Below, one piece after another: positions 42,644 to 53,008 of a stretch of 64,000 nt of DNA. Positions within the stretch are counted from its first letter, which is position 1; the number at the start of each line of letters is the position of its first letter. This DNA is from an uncultured Rhodopila sp. (lineage in GTDB: Bacteria; Pseudomonadota; Alphaproteobacteria; Acetobacterales; Acetobacteraceae): contig CAIZFE010000004.1 of NCBI GenBank assembly GCA_903932145.1, positions 124,001-188,000 of the forward strand. Reading direction: 5' to 3'. The notes under the pieces were generated by a model. The model was not told where the DNA came from, did no database searches, and saw only the letters and a list, made by a program, of their open reading frames with translations. The position numbers were made by a program, and so were the translations under genes.

Positions 42644-43744
42644 TCAGGCTGCGGCGCGCGTCCCGATCGCGGCATTGACCCTCGGCATCACTTGCTCCGC
42701 CGCCAGAATCATCGACCGGCGGCCGAGGTCTGGATCGGCCCAATCCTTGCCCGCATACAGCAGGGTGCCGAAGTCGCCGACCTCCTCACGGAACGCCAGG
42801 ATATCGTCGGCAACCTTATCGGGCGTGCCCCACAGGATCAGCTTCTCACACACATAATCCAGCGTGATTTCGTCGTCCGGCTGTTCGGCGTGTGTCTTGA
42901 ACAGGATCAACCGCCCGTTCTTCTTCAGCTTGGTGAACAGTGAGTTGTAATACTGGCGATACGGGCTATCCGGGTCGGTCGCATACCGCCGGGCGGTGGC
43001 GAGATCGTCGGCCACGCACAGGCTTTTGGCGACACGCCAGCTCGCCGGATCGGCAACTCGTCCCGTGGCTGCGCACCCTTCCACGAATTTCGGCCAATGC
43101 GTCTTAACCCATTGCGGCAGCAGGAAGTTTGCCGAGATTGCATCCCAGCCCCGTGCTCCCGCTTGTGAGACACTGCTGGAATGCGGTGACACGGCGGTGA
43201 CGACGATCGGAGGATGCGGCCGCTGCAACGGCTTGGCGATCAGCCCCTGGCCGATCTCCCGCATGATCGTTTTTTCGGTGGAAACCTTCCAGTATTTGCC
43301 TTCCAGGTTGTAGGGCGCCTCGCCTGCCCAGATGGCCAAAACCATCTCAATGCCCTCAAGGAACATCTCGGGACGATTCTGGCCGAGGGTGCCGAACACC
43401 TCGGCGTCGGACAGCAGGCCGCCGGGGCTGATGCCGAACAGGAACCGGCCGTCCAGCAGGTGGTCCAGCATGGCAATCTGGCCGGCCACCGCCGCGGGAT
43501 GGATGTTCGGCATGTTCACCGTGCCGGTGCCCAATACGATAGTCTTGGTCGCACTCGCCAGGGTGGCGATGAACATCGCGCACGACGTAATGTTTTCCGC
43601 CTGATCGGTCACATGCTCGCCGCACAGGCCTTCGACATAACCCGCTTCGTCGGCCAGGATGAACGCCTCGCGGTCTTCCCTCAGGCTTTGACGCCAGTCC
43701 TTGCCAAGCGGATGGATCGGCATGGTGAAGAAGCCGAGTTTCAT
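42644..43744 (-). CDS. LLM-class flavin-dependent oxidoreductase
   Basis: A 366-residue TIM-barrel oxidoreductase of the bacterial luciferase family: MKLGFFTMPIHPLGKDWRQS, GLCGEHVTDQAENITSCAMF, TKTIVLGTGTVNMPNIHPAA, LLDGRFLFGISPGGLLSDAE and WGTPDKVADDILAFREEVGD. It needs FMNH2 or F420H2. A second such enzyme lies at 45.8 kb with a LysR regulator and a CoA-transferase fragment between, all leftward, suggesting one catabolic cluster. The substrate is not deducible. Confidence 0.9.
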   Translation of the reverse strand: MKLGFFTMPIHPLGKDWRQSLREDREAFILADEAGYVEGLCGEHVTDQAENITSCAMFIATLASATKTIVLGTGTVNMPNIHPAAVAGQIAMLDHLLDGRFLFGISPGGLLSDAEVFGTLGQNRPEMFLEGIEMVLAIWAGEAPYNLEGKYWKVSTEKTIMREIGQGLIAKPLQRPHPPIVVTAVSPHSSSVSQAGARGWDAISANFLLPQWVKTHWPKFVEGCAATGRVADPASWRVAKSLCVADDLATARRYATDPDSPYRQYYNSLFTKLKKNGRLILFKTHAEQPDDEITLDYVCEKLILWGTPDKVADDILAFREEVGDFGTLLYAGKDWADPDLGRRSMILAAEQVMPRVNAAIGTRAAA

Positions 43745-43879
43745 GTGTGTCCCCTGAGATTTCGCACGAACGGCCCCGGCGCGACGCAGCGAAACGCCGT
43801 CAACGGAACTGATTTTTTTGACACACTCTTATACGGACGGCTCAAACCCATCGAGAATCATAAGATTGGCCGGATGGCA

Positions 43880-44806
43880 TCAGCTTTCCTGATGCATTCC
43901 CTCCCACACGGCCGAGATACGCCGAGCCTCTTGCTCCAGCATCTCCAGAAACAGCGCCGCCGCCGGGGTCAGGGTTCGGCGTGCCGGCTCAATCAGCACG
44001 AGATCAAGCGTCAACGCCGGGTCGGTGATCGGATGCACATCGAACCCCTGCGTTGCCCCCCGATCCATCATCAAAGCCGGCAGAATGGTCACCCAGCCGC
44101 CCCGCGCCACGAAATCCAGCGTGCCGAACATGGTGTCCAACTCGATGACCCGGGTGATCTCGGCCCCCACCGTGGCGCAGTAGGTTTCCAATGTGCCTCG
44201 GCGTGTATTGGTCCGCCCTGGCAAAACCAGCTTCAGTGGACCCTGGTCTGCCAGCCGCACCGGCTTGGAGTCGGTGACCGGCCCTCTGGCCGCCGCCACC
44301 AGCAACTCCGGCGTGCGCAGGAACAATCGGCTTTTCAGCCCGGCCGGATCGGAGAAAGCCGGAACGATCGCGAAATCGACGTCGCCCGCGCGAACCATTT
44401 GCGTCAGCGCCGCGCTGTAGCCCTCGGTGACATGCACCTTGACGTTCGGATGCGCTTCCACGAAGCGTGCCAGGGCGGGCGCCAGTGTGCATCGGGTCAT
44501 GGTCGGCATCAGACCGACCACGATCTGTCCATCCAGACCGTTGACATACGCCTGCACCGCACGCCCCGCGGCATCGTGCGCCCGCAAGACATCGATTGCC
44601 CGACGATAATACGCGTCCCCGGCGGGAGTCGGCGAAATGCGGCCCTTATCGCGAATGAACAACGGAACCCCGAAGCCGAGTTCCAGATTGCGCACATGTT
44701 GCGACACGCCCGATTGCGTCGCGTTCTCCCGCTCCGCCGCGAGGGTGAACGAACGCTCCTCATAGACGGACACGAAAAGCCTGATGTCGCGCAGCGAGCC
44801 GTACAC
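43880..44806 (-). CDS. LysR-type transcriptional regulator
   Basis: A 308-residue intact regulator. Residues 1-65 are the winged helix: LRDIRLFVSVYEERSFTLAA, ERENATQSGVSQHVRNLELG and GVPLFIRDKGRISPTPAGDA. The effector domain follows (GQIVVGLMPTMTRCTLAPAL, VKVHVTEGYSAALTQMVRAG, DVDFAIVPAFSDPAG, GWVTILPALMMDRG). It lies between the LLM gene and the CoA-transferase fragment and is transcribed in the same direction, so it is probably part of or regulates this cluster. Confidence 0.92.
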   Translation of the reverse strand: MYGSLRDIRLFVSVYEERSFTLAAERENATQSGVSQHVRNLELGFGVPLFIRDKGRISPTPAGDAYYRRAIDVLRAHDAAGRAVQAYVNGLDGQIVVGLMPTMTRCTLAPALARFVEAHPNVKVHVTEGYSAALTQMVRAGDVDFAIVPAFSDPAGLKSRLFLRTPELLVAAARGPVTDSKPVRLADQGPLKLVLPGRTNTRRGTLETYCATVGAEITRVIELDTMFGTLDFVARGGWVTILPALMMDRGATQGFDVHPITDPALTLDLVLIEPARRTLTPAAALFLEMLEQEARRISAVWEGMHQES

Positions 44807-44884
44807 GCACCCATCCGTTTTTCTGATGGATACAACAGATCACATCAAACCAGACGATGGCAAGATGCCGATGACCGATGGCAT

Positions 44885-45703
44885 CTAATGTATCAGTTCG
44901 CGCTGACCGGTGCTGAGAGCCCTGACCGAGGCAAACGTTTCTCCCATCCTGTCCCGCAGGTCGGTCGCGATCAGGATATCGACCAGCGAATCCGCTACGA
45001 TCACCTTCCCCGGCGGAACTTTTTCCAGGGTGCCGATCCGATCCGGTTGGGCGATCACGATGCCACCACTTTGGCGCACCGCCCGAGCCATGGTGCTGCA
45101 TTCGCGGGTCATGGCGATGGCGCCGGTGCCTTCCATGAAGCAGACCCCGATCAATGCCACGTCGATCGGGAAGCCACGGAACAACAAGGCCTCATCACCG
45201 GCCGGGCGCACCAGGCGCACCAATTGTTCCTGGGTGCGCCGGTTCAGCCTGCCGCCGCCGTTGCGCGGATCGGTGAACGTGCCGAGGCCGCTGCGGCTGA
45301 CATGGCCGGGCGCCCGCCCGGCGATGTCGCGAAAAAGCCGGTTGATAACACCGACGGGCAGGCTATAGGCCTCGATCAGGTTCGCCGCGGCCAATGCCTG
45401 CAAGCGGGGCACCGGATGCCACTGACCACCGACCACGCGGCGCACCAATCCTTCATGGGCCAGCAGATTCAGCCCGTGCGTGCGGCCTTCCCCCTTTGTG
45501 GTTCCATAGACGATTGTCAGCCCATCCGGCCCGGTGCCGCTGATGAACTCATCGGCCAATGCCGTCGCCATGGCATCGCTGATCCAGCCCACGGCGATGG
45601 TGGTGCCGGACTGGATCAAACGCGCGGCCTCTGCCGCCGAGGTGGTCTTCCAGTGCCGCAGCGGCCGGATGTCCGAACCTGCGTGAGACGACAATAACGC
45701 CAT
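44885..45703 (-). CDS. Acyl-CoA:acetate CoA-transferase, N-terminal half only
   Basis: A 272-residue protein aligning with the first half of YdiF/PCT-type (class I) CoA-transferases: SAAEAARLIQSGTTIAVGWI, EGRTHGLNLLAHEGLVRRVV, VINRLFRDIAGRAPGHVSRS, GLGTFTDPRNGGGRLNRRTQ and FPIDVALIGVCFMEGTGAIA. The family is about 520-530 residues; the second half, with the catalytic Glu in its ExG motif and the GNVGxGI block, is absent. The frame ends cleanly at STGQRELIH and then LysR begins 79 bp later. Probably a truncated, inactive gene, unless a separate beta subunit exists elsewhere. Confidence 0.75.
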   Translation of the reverse strand: MALLSSHAGSDIRPLRHWKTTSAAEAARLIQSGTTIAVGWISDAMATALADEFISGTGPDGLTIVYGTTKGEGRTHGLNLLAHEGLVRRVVGGQWHPVPRLQALAAANLIEAYSLPVGVINRLFRDIAGRAPGHVSRSGLGTFTDPRNGGGRLNRRTQEQLVRLVRPAGDEALLFRGFPIDVALIGVCFMEGTGAIAMTRECSTMARAVRQSGGIVIAQPDRIGTLEKVPPGKVIVADSLVDILIATDLRDRMGETFASVRALSTGQRELIH

Positions 45704-45804
45704 GACGAAACGCTCCGCAGTACCAGACCGGTATCAGCCCGCGATAGTAACGCATGCAGGGCAAGGCGGTGTTGACATCACCGGGAACGCGAACAATCGC
45801 GGGA

Positions 45805-46857
45805 TCAATCACGAAAATGTGGCATCACCTCGTTGCACATCAATTGCAGCGAATTCGCGACCTGCCCGTGCGAAATGCGCATACCACAGTTCATCTCGGC
45901 CAGGATCCCGGACAGACCAAGCGTCTGTTTGAGCGAGGCGAGGCGATCGACGACCATGCCGGGGGTTCCCACGACGATCTTGCTTTTCAGCACGTCCTCG
46001 TAATCGATGGTCTGTAGCCGCTGACCACGTTCGGCGCGGTTTTCGATGGCTCGGGCGCCTTCCATGGCGGCGGAGGCCTCAATGCGTTCACCCAGGTATT
46101 TGTAAAAGAACATCACACTTTCGTGCGGTTCTTCACGGGCTTGTTTCTCTGTCTCGGCCAGATAGACCGGAACGCGGAGATAGATCTTGCCCTGGCCGGG
46201 ATGACCGGCGGCGGCCCAGGCTTCCCGATAAACGCGCAGATTGGGCACAAGTTCATTCAAATCGCCGAGGCGGGTGGCAACAAAGATCGGCATGCCTTGC
46301 TCGCCGGATTGCTGGAACGTGTCGGGACTATTCACCGCGATGCGCAGTTCGGGGTACGGCGCCTGGTAGGGCTTCGGCACCAGACAGACGTCCTCGAAGT
46401 CATAGAACTGGCCGTGGAATGAGAATCGTTCCTGCGTCCAGGCCCGCTTCAGGATTTCCAGCACCTCGGCGAAGCGTTCGCGGCTTTCGGCATAGGAAAT
46501 GCCATAGGCTTGATACGTGCGCGGAAAACCGCTGCGGCCGACGCCGAAGATCAGCCGGCCGTGGCTGATGTGATCGACGGTGGCGGCTTCCTCGGCGATG
46601 CGCAGCGGGTGACACAGCGGCAGCACCTGGACGGCGATGCCAACTTTCATGCGTTTGGTGCGCGTCGCGATGGCGCTGGCGATGGTCAGCGGTGCGGCCA
46701 GAACAGATCGTTCGGGCGCGGTGTGCAGTTCGGCCAGCCACATGACGTCGAGGCCGCCGGCCTCAGCCGCATCGACCAATTCGAAGGATTCGGTGAAGGC
46801 GTCAGCCTCGGTTTGACCGGGGCGGCGCTGAAATTCGTGAAACATGCCGAATTCCAT
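45805..46857 (-). CDS. LLM-class flavin-dependent oxidoreductase
   Basis: About 350 residues from the ATG at 46857 (upstream codons would overlap the HAD gene's promoter). MEFGMFHEFQRRPGQTEADA, EAGGLDVMWLAELHTAPERS, TKRMKVGIAVQVLPLCHPLR, AEEAATVDHISHGRLIFGVG and RSGFPRTYQAYGISYAESRE are typical of luciferase-like monooxygenases; GTPGMVVDRLASLKQTLGLS is the usual C-terminal helix-strand. Together with the enzyme at 42.6 kb and the partial one at 1 bp, it makes three LLM proteins in 64 kb. Divergent from the HAD phosphatase gene. Confidence 0.9.
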   Translation of the reverse strand: MEFGMFHEFQRRPGQTEADAFTESFELVDAAEAGGLDVMWLAELHTAPERSVLAAPLTIASAIATRTKRMKVGIAVQVLPLCHPLRIAEEAATVDHISHGRLIFGVGRSGFPRTYQAYGISYAESRERFAEVLEILKRAWTQERFSFHGQFYDFEDVCLVPKPYQAPYPELRIAVNSPDTFQQSGEQGMPIFVATRLGDLNELVPNLRVYREAWAAAGHPGQGKIYLRVPVYLAETEKQAREEPHESVMFFYKYLGERIEASAAMEGARAIENRAERGQRLQTIDYEDVLKSKIVVGTPGMVVDRLASLKQTLGLSGILAEMNCGMRISHGQVANSLQLMCNEVMPHFRD

Positions 46858-46927
46858 AGTTCGTTGTCTCCCTGTTTGCAGACAGCGTCCTCCGGTTCGG
46901 TGCATCCTGCAAGTCTTGGGGGTAGCG

Positions 46928-47599
46928 ATGCGTGGACTGATCTTCGATTTCGACGGCGTGATCGCCGATAGTGAGGCGTTGGCCAACACCGTCCTGGCGG
47001 AGGCGGTCACCGCGTTGGGGTTGCCAACCACGCTGGATGATTCATTGACCCGCTATGTCGGCAAACGCGCGGCGGAGGTCATCGCGGCGATCGAAAGCGG
47101 TGTCGGGCGACCGGTGCCCGATGGTTTCGCCGAAGCTTTGCTAGCCGCGACGCTGGAGCGGTTTCGTATCGACCTGCGCGAGGTCGATGGTGCCCGGGCG
47201 TTCATTGTTCGGTATGCCAGCCTGCCGCGCGGCATCGCGTCGTCCAGTTCGATGGAGCGGCTGCGGCTGTGCCTGGACGTGCTGGGGCTGGCCGAGATAT
47301 TCGGTGACAATGTGTTCAGCGCCGATATGGTTCCTCGCGGCAAGCCGGCGCCCGATATTTTTCTGCTGGCGGCGGAACGAATGAGGGTGGCGCCCGCGTT
47401 ATGTCTGGTGATCGAGGACAGCCCCGGCGGCGTGCGGGCCGGCGCCGCGGCCGGGATGACGGTGATCGGACTGTGCGCCGGATCGCATGTGCGGGACGGC
47501 CATGCGGAACGGTTGCTTGAGGCTGGGGCGGCCTATGCCGTGGCGAGCTGGGATGAAGTGGCGGCTATCGTTACGCCGTTGATCGCGATGCCGGCGTGA
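46928..47599 (+). CDS. HAD-superfamily phosphatase, beta-phosphoglucomutase-like
   Basis: A 223-residue HAD enzyme. Motif I is FDFDGVIADSE (nucleophile Asp and general acid Asp), motif II SSSSMERL, motif III lysine in RGKPAPDIFLLAAERM, and motif IV LVIEDSPGGVRAGAAAGMTV. The cap helices (TLDDSLTRYVGKRAAEVIAA) are of the small C1 type. It acts in the cytoplasm on a sugar phosphate or similar. The ATG at 46928 follows GGGGGTAGCG; the next gene, aldose 1-epimerase, begins 31 bp later, supporting a sugar-related role for both. Confidence 0.92.
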   Translation: MRGLIFDFDGVIADSEALANTVLAEAVTALGLPTTLDDSLTRYVGKRAAEVIAAIESGVGRPVPDGFAEALLAATLERFRIDLREVDGARAFIVRYASLPRGIASSSSMERLRLCLDVLGLAEIFGDNVFSADMVPRGKPAPDIFLLAAERMRVAPALCLVIEDSPGGVRAGAAAGMTVIGLCAGSHVRDGHAERLLEAGAAYAVASWDEVAAIVTPLIAMPA

Positions 47600-47630
47600 T
47601 ACAAAACATTTAGCTCAAAGAGGAAGACCG

Positions 47631-48677
47631 ATGACGACATCTTTGCCATCCGAACCATTCGGACAAACGCCAGCCGGACACGAAGCGGCGCTGTTCACAC
47701 TGGAGAACGACCGTCTGCGCGTTCGCATCGCCGATTTCGGCGGCCGTATGGTCAGCGTCGAAGCCCCTGACCGCCAAGGTCAGCGCGCCCACGTGCTGCT
47801 CGGTTTTGACTCCGTCAGCGACTATCTCGCCAAAAGCGCGTCGTTCGGAACGTTGCTCGGGCGTTTTGCCAATCGTATCGCGGGGGGGAGTTTTGCATTG
47901 GACGGCCAAACCTGGAATCTATCCAGGAATAGCGGCGACAACACGCTGCATGGTGGTGCGGTTGGGTTCGATAAATCGGTCTGGACCGTTGTTTCGGCGA
48001 TTGCCGAACCGGTTCCGCGGCTGGTGCTGAGCCATCTCAGCCCCGACGGCGATCAAGGCTTTCCAGGCGAGTTGACTGTCCAGGCAACCTACGAATTGGA
48101 CGCCGATACACTGTCGCTGACGTTTGAGGCACGAACAACCAAACCGACCGTTGTGAACCTGAGTGTGCATCCGTATTTCAACCTCGGCGGCCCCGGCGAG
48201 GTGCTGGGACATGAAGTCACGATCGCAGCCGATGCCTTCCTGCCGACCGATGCGGTCCAAATTCCCACCGGAGACATCCGTTCCGTCACCGGCACACCGT
48301 TCGACTTCCGCCAGCCAACGTTACTGGGCGCGAGAATTCGGCAACCCGATCCGCAGTTGTTTCACGGCCTGGGATACGATCATTGCTTTGTGCTCGGTAC
48401 GGATGCGTCCGAACCGGCGGTGCGCGTTCATGATCCAATGAGCGGACGGGTGCTGGAGGTTTTTACGAACCAACCGGGCGTTCAGGTGTACACGGCCAAC
48501 AAACTGACCGGAGCGTTTGCCGGACATGACGGGGTCGTTTACCGGCAGTCCGCCGGGTTGGCGCTGGAGCCTCAGGATTTTCCGGATGCGCCGCACCATG
48601 CGAATTTTCCGTCCACCGTGCTGCGGCCGGGGGAGGTGTATCGGCGGTTCATGCGATATCGTTTCGGGGTGATGTGA
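47631..48677 (+). CDS. galM: Aldose 1-epimerase
   Basis: A 348-residue mutarotase. It has GTLLGRFANRIAGGSFALDG, LHGGAVGFDKSVWTVVSAI, and the catalytic His in VNLSVHPYFNLGGPGEVLGH; near the end GYDHCFVLG and LALEPQDFPDAPHHANFPST hold the His and the catalytic Glu. It interconverts alpha and beta anomers of hexoses. AGAGGAAG precedes the ATG. It is transcribed with the HAD gene and convergent with dnaE2, with only 3 bp between stops, so their terminators must overlap. Confidence 0.95.
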   Translation: MTTSLPSEPFGQTPAGHEAALFTLENDRLRVRIADFGGRMVSVEAPDRQGQRAHVLLGFDSVSDYLAKSASFGTLLGRFANRIAGGSFALDGQTWNLSRNSGDNTLHGGAVGFDKSVWTVVSAIAEPVPRLVLSHLSPDGDQGFPGELTVQATYELDADTLSLTFEARTTKPTVVNLSVHPYFNLGGPGEVLGHEVTIAADAFLPTDAVQIPTGDIRSVTGTPFDFRQPTLLGARIRQPDPQLFHGLGYDHCFVLGTDASEPAVRVHDPMSGRVLEVFTNQPGVQVYTANKLTGAFAGHDGVVYRQSAGLALEPQDFPDAPHHANFPSTVLRPGEVYRRFMRYRFGVM

Positions 48678-48680
48678 GTC

Positions 48681-51600
48681 CTACCGGAAATCCCTGGTTG
48701 GCACTTTGATGCCCCGCTTGATGGTCAAATCCCGCACATAGATATCACGGCTGCTGATCATGTGTTTTTCCCTCGGGTCCGGCGTGGTCCCGTGCCTGGC
48801 CTCGTCACCTCTTCCATGCGGCAGGGGAAACGGTTGGTCATCGCGTTCGCCCACGCCGCGCAGCAGGTCGGACAGATCCGTCAAATGTTCGGCGATGACA
48901 TGCAGCACCTCGCCCTCACGTTGCAGCTTGCCTCGACAGGCGATCATGCTGGCGGACAGGACCAGGCGGCGGTGAGCCTCAAACACTGACGGCCACAGGA
49001 TCAGATTGGCGTGGCCGGTTTCGTCCTCGACGGTAACGAACAGCACGCCGCGCGCGCTGCCAGGACGTTGCCTGACCAGGATGATACCGGCGACCTCCAG
49101 CCGTTTGCCGTCGCGGATCGTCAACAGATCGGCGCAGCGGACGATCCGGCGGGCCGACAGGTCCTGGCGGAGGAAACTGACGGGATGGCGGCGGAGACTC
49201 AGACCGACACTGCGATAATCCTCCACCACCTGCCGTCCGGCGGTCATGGCTGTCAGTTCTACTGCCGGTTCGGCATCCGGTTCGGTTGGCACCGTATCGA
49301 ACAGTGGCAGCCGCGTGTCGGACAGCCCGCGGATAGCCCACAATGCCTGACGCCGGTCCAGGCCCAGGGTTTGGAACGCATCAGCTTCGGCCAGACGTTC
49401 CAGGGCGGCAACCGGTATGCGAAGGCGGCGCCACATGTCTTCGACCGAGCGATAGCCGGTGCGGCGGTGGGATATTGTTTCTTCGCCGTGGGTGGCGGAG
49501 AGACCTTTCACCATACGTAATCCGAGGCGAACGGCGTATTGCCCCTTTGTATCATGGCCGGACTTAGCCCCATAGGCATCAGGAGAGGGCGTTTGCCGGG
49601 GAGGATTTGCCCATCCGTCATGGCCGGGCTTGGCCCGGCCACCCACGACTTTGGGGTCCACGGTAAGCGAAGTCCCGGGTGGCCGGGCCAAGCCCGGCCA
49701 TGACACATTGGGAAAAGCCGCGTCTGATTGAACTAAGTTAGACACCGGAACAGCCAAAACCTCCAACGTGCAGTCCCACGCTGACTCGTTCACCGAGACC
49801 GGCCGCACCTCCACCCCGTGCAACACCGCATCGCGCACGATCTGTGCCGTGGCATAGAATCCCATCGGCTGCGCATTCAGCAGCGCACAGCAGAAAACAT
49901 CGGGATGGTGGCATTTCATCCAGGCCGAGGCGTAGGCGATCAGCGCGAAACTGGCCGCATGGCTCTCGGGAAATCCGTAACTGCCGAAACCTTCGATTTG
50001 GGAAAAGGTCCTTTCGGCAAACTCGGCCGTGTAGCCACGTTCGACCATACCGTCGATCAACTTGGCCTTGAAATGCGAGACTCCACCGGTGAACTTGAAG
50101 GTCGCCATGCTGCGGCGGAGGGCATCGGCCTCGGACGGCGTGAATCCGGCACAGGCAATCGCCACCTGCATCGCCTGCTCCTGGAACAGCGGCACACCCA
50201 GGGTTTTCTCCAGCACACGCCGTAATTCCGGCGTTGGGTACTCGACTTTCTCCAACCCCTCGCGCCGGCGCAGGTAGGGATGCACCATGTCGCCCTGGAT
50301 CGGCCCCGGTCTTACGATCGCCACCTGAATAACGATATCGTAAAATGTACGAGGCTTCAGTCTGGGCAGCATCGACATCTGCGCCCGCGATTCAATCTGG
50401 AACGTTCCTAGTGTGTCCGCTTTGCGGATCATGGCATAGGTTTCGTCGTCCTCGGCCGGGATCGTAGCCAGATCCAGTCGTTCGCCCTTGTGTTCCGCCA
50501 ACAGATCGAACGCGCGCCGCATGCAGCCCAGCATGCCAAGACCGAGCACATCGACTTTCATGAAGCGCAGCGCGTCGATGTCGTCTTTGTCCCACTCGAC
50601 CACCTGGCGGTTGGCCATGCTGGCGGGTTCGATCGGCACCAGATCGTCCAGCCGGTCTTCGGTCAGAACGAAGCCGCCGGGGTGTTGCGACATATGGCGC
50701 GGGAAGCCCATCAACTCCCGAGCCAAGTCCAGTGTCAGGCGCAGACGGCGGTCTTGCATGTTGAAGTTCAGCGCGGCGGCGTGTTCTTCGGCGACGCCTT
50801 CCTCACTCCAGCTCCAGACCTGGGAGGCGAGGGCGCCCGTTACGTCTTCGGTCAGACCCAGCGCCTTGCCGACATCGCGCACCGCGCCGCGGCCGCGATA
50901 CCGGATGATGGTGGAGCATAACGCCGCGCGATGCCGGCCATAGGTGTTGTAGATCCACTGGATGACCTCCTCGCGTCGCTCATGTTCGAAGTCCACGTCG
51001 ATGTCGGGGGGTTCCTTACGGGCTTCACTGATGAAACGTTCGAACAGCAACCCGGTGCGGGTCGGATCGATCGAGGTGACGCCCAGCACGAAACACACCG
51101 CCGAATTGGCCGCCGAACCGCGTCCCTGACACAGGATTCCCTGGCTTCGGGCAAACCGCACGATGCAATCCACCGTCAGGAAATACGGGGCGTAGTCCAG
51201 GCTGTCGATCAACCGCAGTTCGTGAAGCAGTTGCGTGCGGACCGTATCGGGAAGACCATCCGGATAGCGCCGCTCAGCGCCTTCCCGGGTCAGTTTCTCC
51301 AGGGTTTGTTGCGCCGTCAGGCCGGTGATGCGGACCTCGTGCGGGTACTGGTAGCGCAACTCGTCCAGGGAAAACCGGCAACGATCCGCGATGTCTTGCG
51401 TGCGGGCGATGGCGTCCGGGTGGCGCGAAAACAGACGAACCATCTCCGCCGGTTCCTGCAAGTGCCGCACGACGGACCGTTCCCGCCGGTGCCCGAGTTC
51501 GTCGATGGTGCAGCCTTCGCGAATGCAGGTCAGCACATCTTGCAGGATACGCCGCCCGGGGGCGTGATACAGCACGTCGTTTGTCGCAACGACCGGCACG

Positions 51601-52127
51601 CCCTGTGCGCGAGCGATGTCCGTGATTGTCCGCAGCCGCACTGCGTCGTTGGGGCGATGCATCAATGTCAGTGCGACGTAGGCTCGATCAGCAAAGGACA
51701 CTTTCAGGCGGCGAATATTTGCTTCGGTCGGATCGGAACAAAGCACCGCGATCAGGCCCTCGGATGCCTCGGCAAGATCCGGCCAACGCAGCTCGCATTT
51801 GCCCTTTCCGGCGCGGCCTTTCCCCACTGTCAGCAGCCGTGTCAGCCGTGAATACCCGGCGCGATTCATTGGATAGACCAGCACCGACGGCCCATCTGTC
51901 AAATCCAGCCGGCAGCCGACGATCAGCCGAATGCCGGCATCCTTGGCACGTTGATGCGCCCGAACGATACCGGCCAGGGTGTTCCGGTCAGTGATTGCCA
52001 GCGCCTTCATGTGCAAAACCGCTGCCCGGGTCATCAGTTCCTCGATCTGCGAGGCGCCGCGCAAGAAGCTGTAGTTCGTGGTGACCTGCAGTTCAGTGTA
52101 GGTCTCATCACCCCGCGTCATCGGCAT
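48681..52127 (-). CDS. dnaE2: Error-prone DNA polymerase III alpha subunit, DnaE2
   Basis: About 1148 residues from the ATG at 52127 (the ATG at 52121 is close by). The PHP domain comes first ([40 protein letters not shown]), then the C-family catalytic core ([58 protein letters not shown]) with the catalytic Asp pair, [20 protein letters not shown], and the C-terminal OB fold. DnaE2 works with ImuA/ImuB in SOS mutagenesis. An extra ~70 residues around 49545-49755 are translated palindromic-repeat DNA, inserted between [13 protein letters not shown] and [14 protein letters not shown]. The frame remains open. Confidence 0.95.
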   Translation of the reverse strand: MPMTRGDETYTELQVTTNYSFLRGASQIEELMTRAAVLHMKALAITDRNTLAGIVRAHQRAKDAGIRLIVGCRLDLTDGPSVLVYPMNRAGYSRLTRLLTVGKGRAGKGKCELRWPDLAEASEGLIAVLCSDPTEANIRRLKVSFADRAYVALTLMHRPNDAVRLRTITDIARAQGVPVVATNDVLYHAPGRRILQDVLTCIREGCTIDELGHRRERSVVRHLQEPAEMVRLFSRHPDAIARTQDIADRCRFSLDELRYQYPHEVRITGLTAQQTLEKLTREGAERRYPDGLPDTVRTQLLHELRLIDSLDYAPYFLTVDCIVRFARSQGILCQGRGSAANSAVCFVLGVTSIDPTRTGLLFERFISEARKEPPDIDVDFEHERREEVIQWIYNTYGRHRAALCSTIIRYRGRGAVRDVGKALGLTEDVTGALASQVWSWSEEGVAEEHAAALNFNMQDRRLRLTLDLARELMGFPRHMSQHPGGFVLTEDRLDDLVPIEPASMANRQVVEWDKDDIDALRFMKVDVLGLGMLGCMRRAFDLLAEHKGERLDLATIPAEDDETYAMIRKADTLGTFQIESRAQMSMLPRLKPRTFYDIVIQVAIVRPGPIQGDMVHPYLRRREGLEKVEYPTPELRRVLEKTLGVPLFQEQAMQVAIACAGFTPSEADALRRSMATFKFTGGVSHFKAKLIDGMVERGYTAEFAERTFSQIEGFGSYGFPESHAASFALIAYASAWMKCHHPDVFCCALLNAQPMGFYATAQIVRDAVLHGVEVRPVSVNESAWDCTLEVLAVPVSNLVQSDAAFPNVSWPGLARPPGTSLTVDPKVVGGRAKPGHDGWANPPRQTPSPDAYGAKSGHDTKGQYAVRLGLRMVKGLSATHGEETISHRRTGYRSVEDMWRRLRIPVAALERLAEADAFQTLGLDRRQALWAIRGLSDTRLPLFDTVPTEPDAEPAVELTAMTAGRQVVEDYRSVGLSLRRHPVSFLRQDLSARRIVRCADLLTIRDGKRLEVAGIILVRQRPGSARGVLFVTVEDETGHANLILWPSVFEAHRRLVLSASMIACRGKLQREGEVLHVIAEHLTDLSDLLRGVGERDDQPFPLPHGRGDEARHGTTPDPREKHMISSRDIYVRDLTIKRGIKVPTRDFR
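49545..49745. repeat. REP-like repeat cluster inserted in frame in dnaE2
   Basis: Inverted copies of TCATGGCCGGGCTTGGCCCG (near 49617) and CCGGGCCAAGCCCGGCCATG (near 49684), with an extra copy at ~49552, fill about 200 bp. The flank GGGGAGGATTTGC...CATCCG matches the intergenic element at 19.87 kb. On the coding strand it gives [13 protein letters not shown] ... [11 protein letters not shown] without a stop. Confidence 0.85.
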
Positions 52128-52192
52128 ACCCACCCGGGATTGACACCCCGCCGCCGCCGGACAAACACAGACCCCGCAACGGAGTCCCCACA

Positions 52193-53002
52193 ATGTCCAC
52201 CTCCCCCCTGAAGGGCACAGTCGCCCTGGTGACCGGCGCCGGCCGCGGCCTCGGCCGCGCCTTCGCCGAAACGCTGGCCAGCCTGGGCTGCGACATCGCC
52301 GTGCATGGCATGCGGGAAAACGGCCCGGCGGAGTATGGCGAGGGCACCACCCTGACCGATACCGCCCGGCAGATCGCCGAAACCTTCGGCGTGCGTGCCA
52401 TCCCGGTGCTGGGCGACCTCACCCGCATGGACCATATCGAGCGGGTCGTCGCCACCGCCGAAACCCTCGGTCCCCTGAATGTACTGGTGCATAACGCCGG
52501 CGGCGACATCGGTGCGGCGGGCGGCAAGCCCGACCCGAACGATGCCATCATGGTTCAGCCGGACGACGTCCGTTCGGTATTGGAGCGCAACCTTCTCAGC
52601 ACCATCTTCGTCTGCCAGGTGGTGGCGCGCGGCATGATGCAACGCCGCGCCGGACGGATCGTGACGATCAGTTCCACCGCCGCCTATGGCGGTCGCACCA
52701 ACGGAGCGATCTACGCCACCGCGAAGGCGGGGGCGATCCATTACACGCGCTGCCTCGCCGCGCAGTTGCGGCCGTTCAACGTCACCGCCAACAGCATCGC
52801 ACCCGGCGACACTCGTACCGGACGGTTCCTTAATACCCGCGCGGTCGATCCCGGGCGGCTGGTCGAGAGCGACACGCTGGAGCGGATCGCGCTGGTCGAT
52901 GAGGTCGCCCGAGCGGTGGCCCTGTTCGCCGGCCCGATGGGCGAGTTCGTGACCGGCCAGGTTCTGCGCGTGGATGGCGGCGCTCAAGCGATGCCGGCGT
53001 AG
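52193..53002 (+). CDS. SDR-family oxidoreductase
   Basis: A 269-residue short-chain dehydrogenase. The NAD(P)-binding motif is [20 protein letters not shown], then NVLVHNAGG, and the active site [13 protein letters not shown] with Ser and [13 protein letters not shown] with Tyr-x-x-x-Lys; [15 protein letters not shown] and [16 protein letters not shown] close the fold. Most similar in pattern to FabG-like reductases. It lies on the opposite strand between dnaE2 and imuB, an unusual break inside the mutasome group. CGGAG precedes the ATG. Substrate unknown. Confidence 0.92.
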   Translation: MSTSPLKGTVALVTGAGRGLGRAFAETLASLGCDIAVHGMRENGPAEYGEGTTLTDTARQIAETFGVRAIPVLGDLTRMDHIERVVATAETLGPLNVLVHNAGGDIGAAGGKPDPNDAIMVQPDDVRSVLERNLLSTIFVCQVVARGMMQRRAGRIVTISSTAAYGGRTNGAIYATAKAGAIHYTRCLAAQLRPFNVTANSIAPGDTRTGRFLNTRAVDPGRLVESDTLERIALVDEVARAVALFAGPMGEFVTGQVLRVDGGAQAMPA

Positions 53003-53008
53003 CATCGG

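Noticed and set aside
43214-45697. 827-codon + strand ORF across the LLM, LysR and CoA-transferase genes
   Set aside because: It is the complement of three well-supported leftward genes; its composition (His/Arg/Gln-rich, no motif) is what GC-rich antisense frames give.
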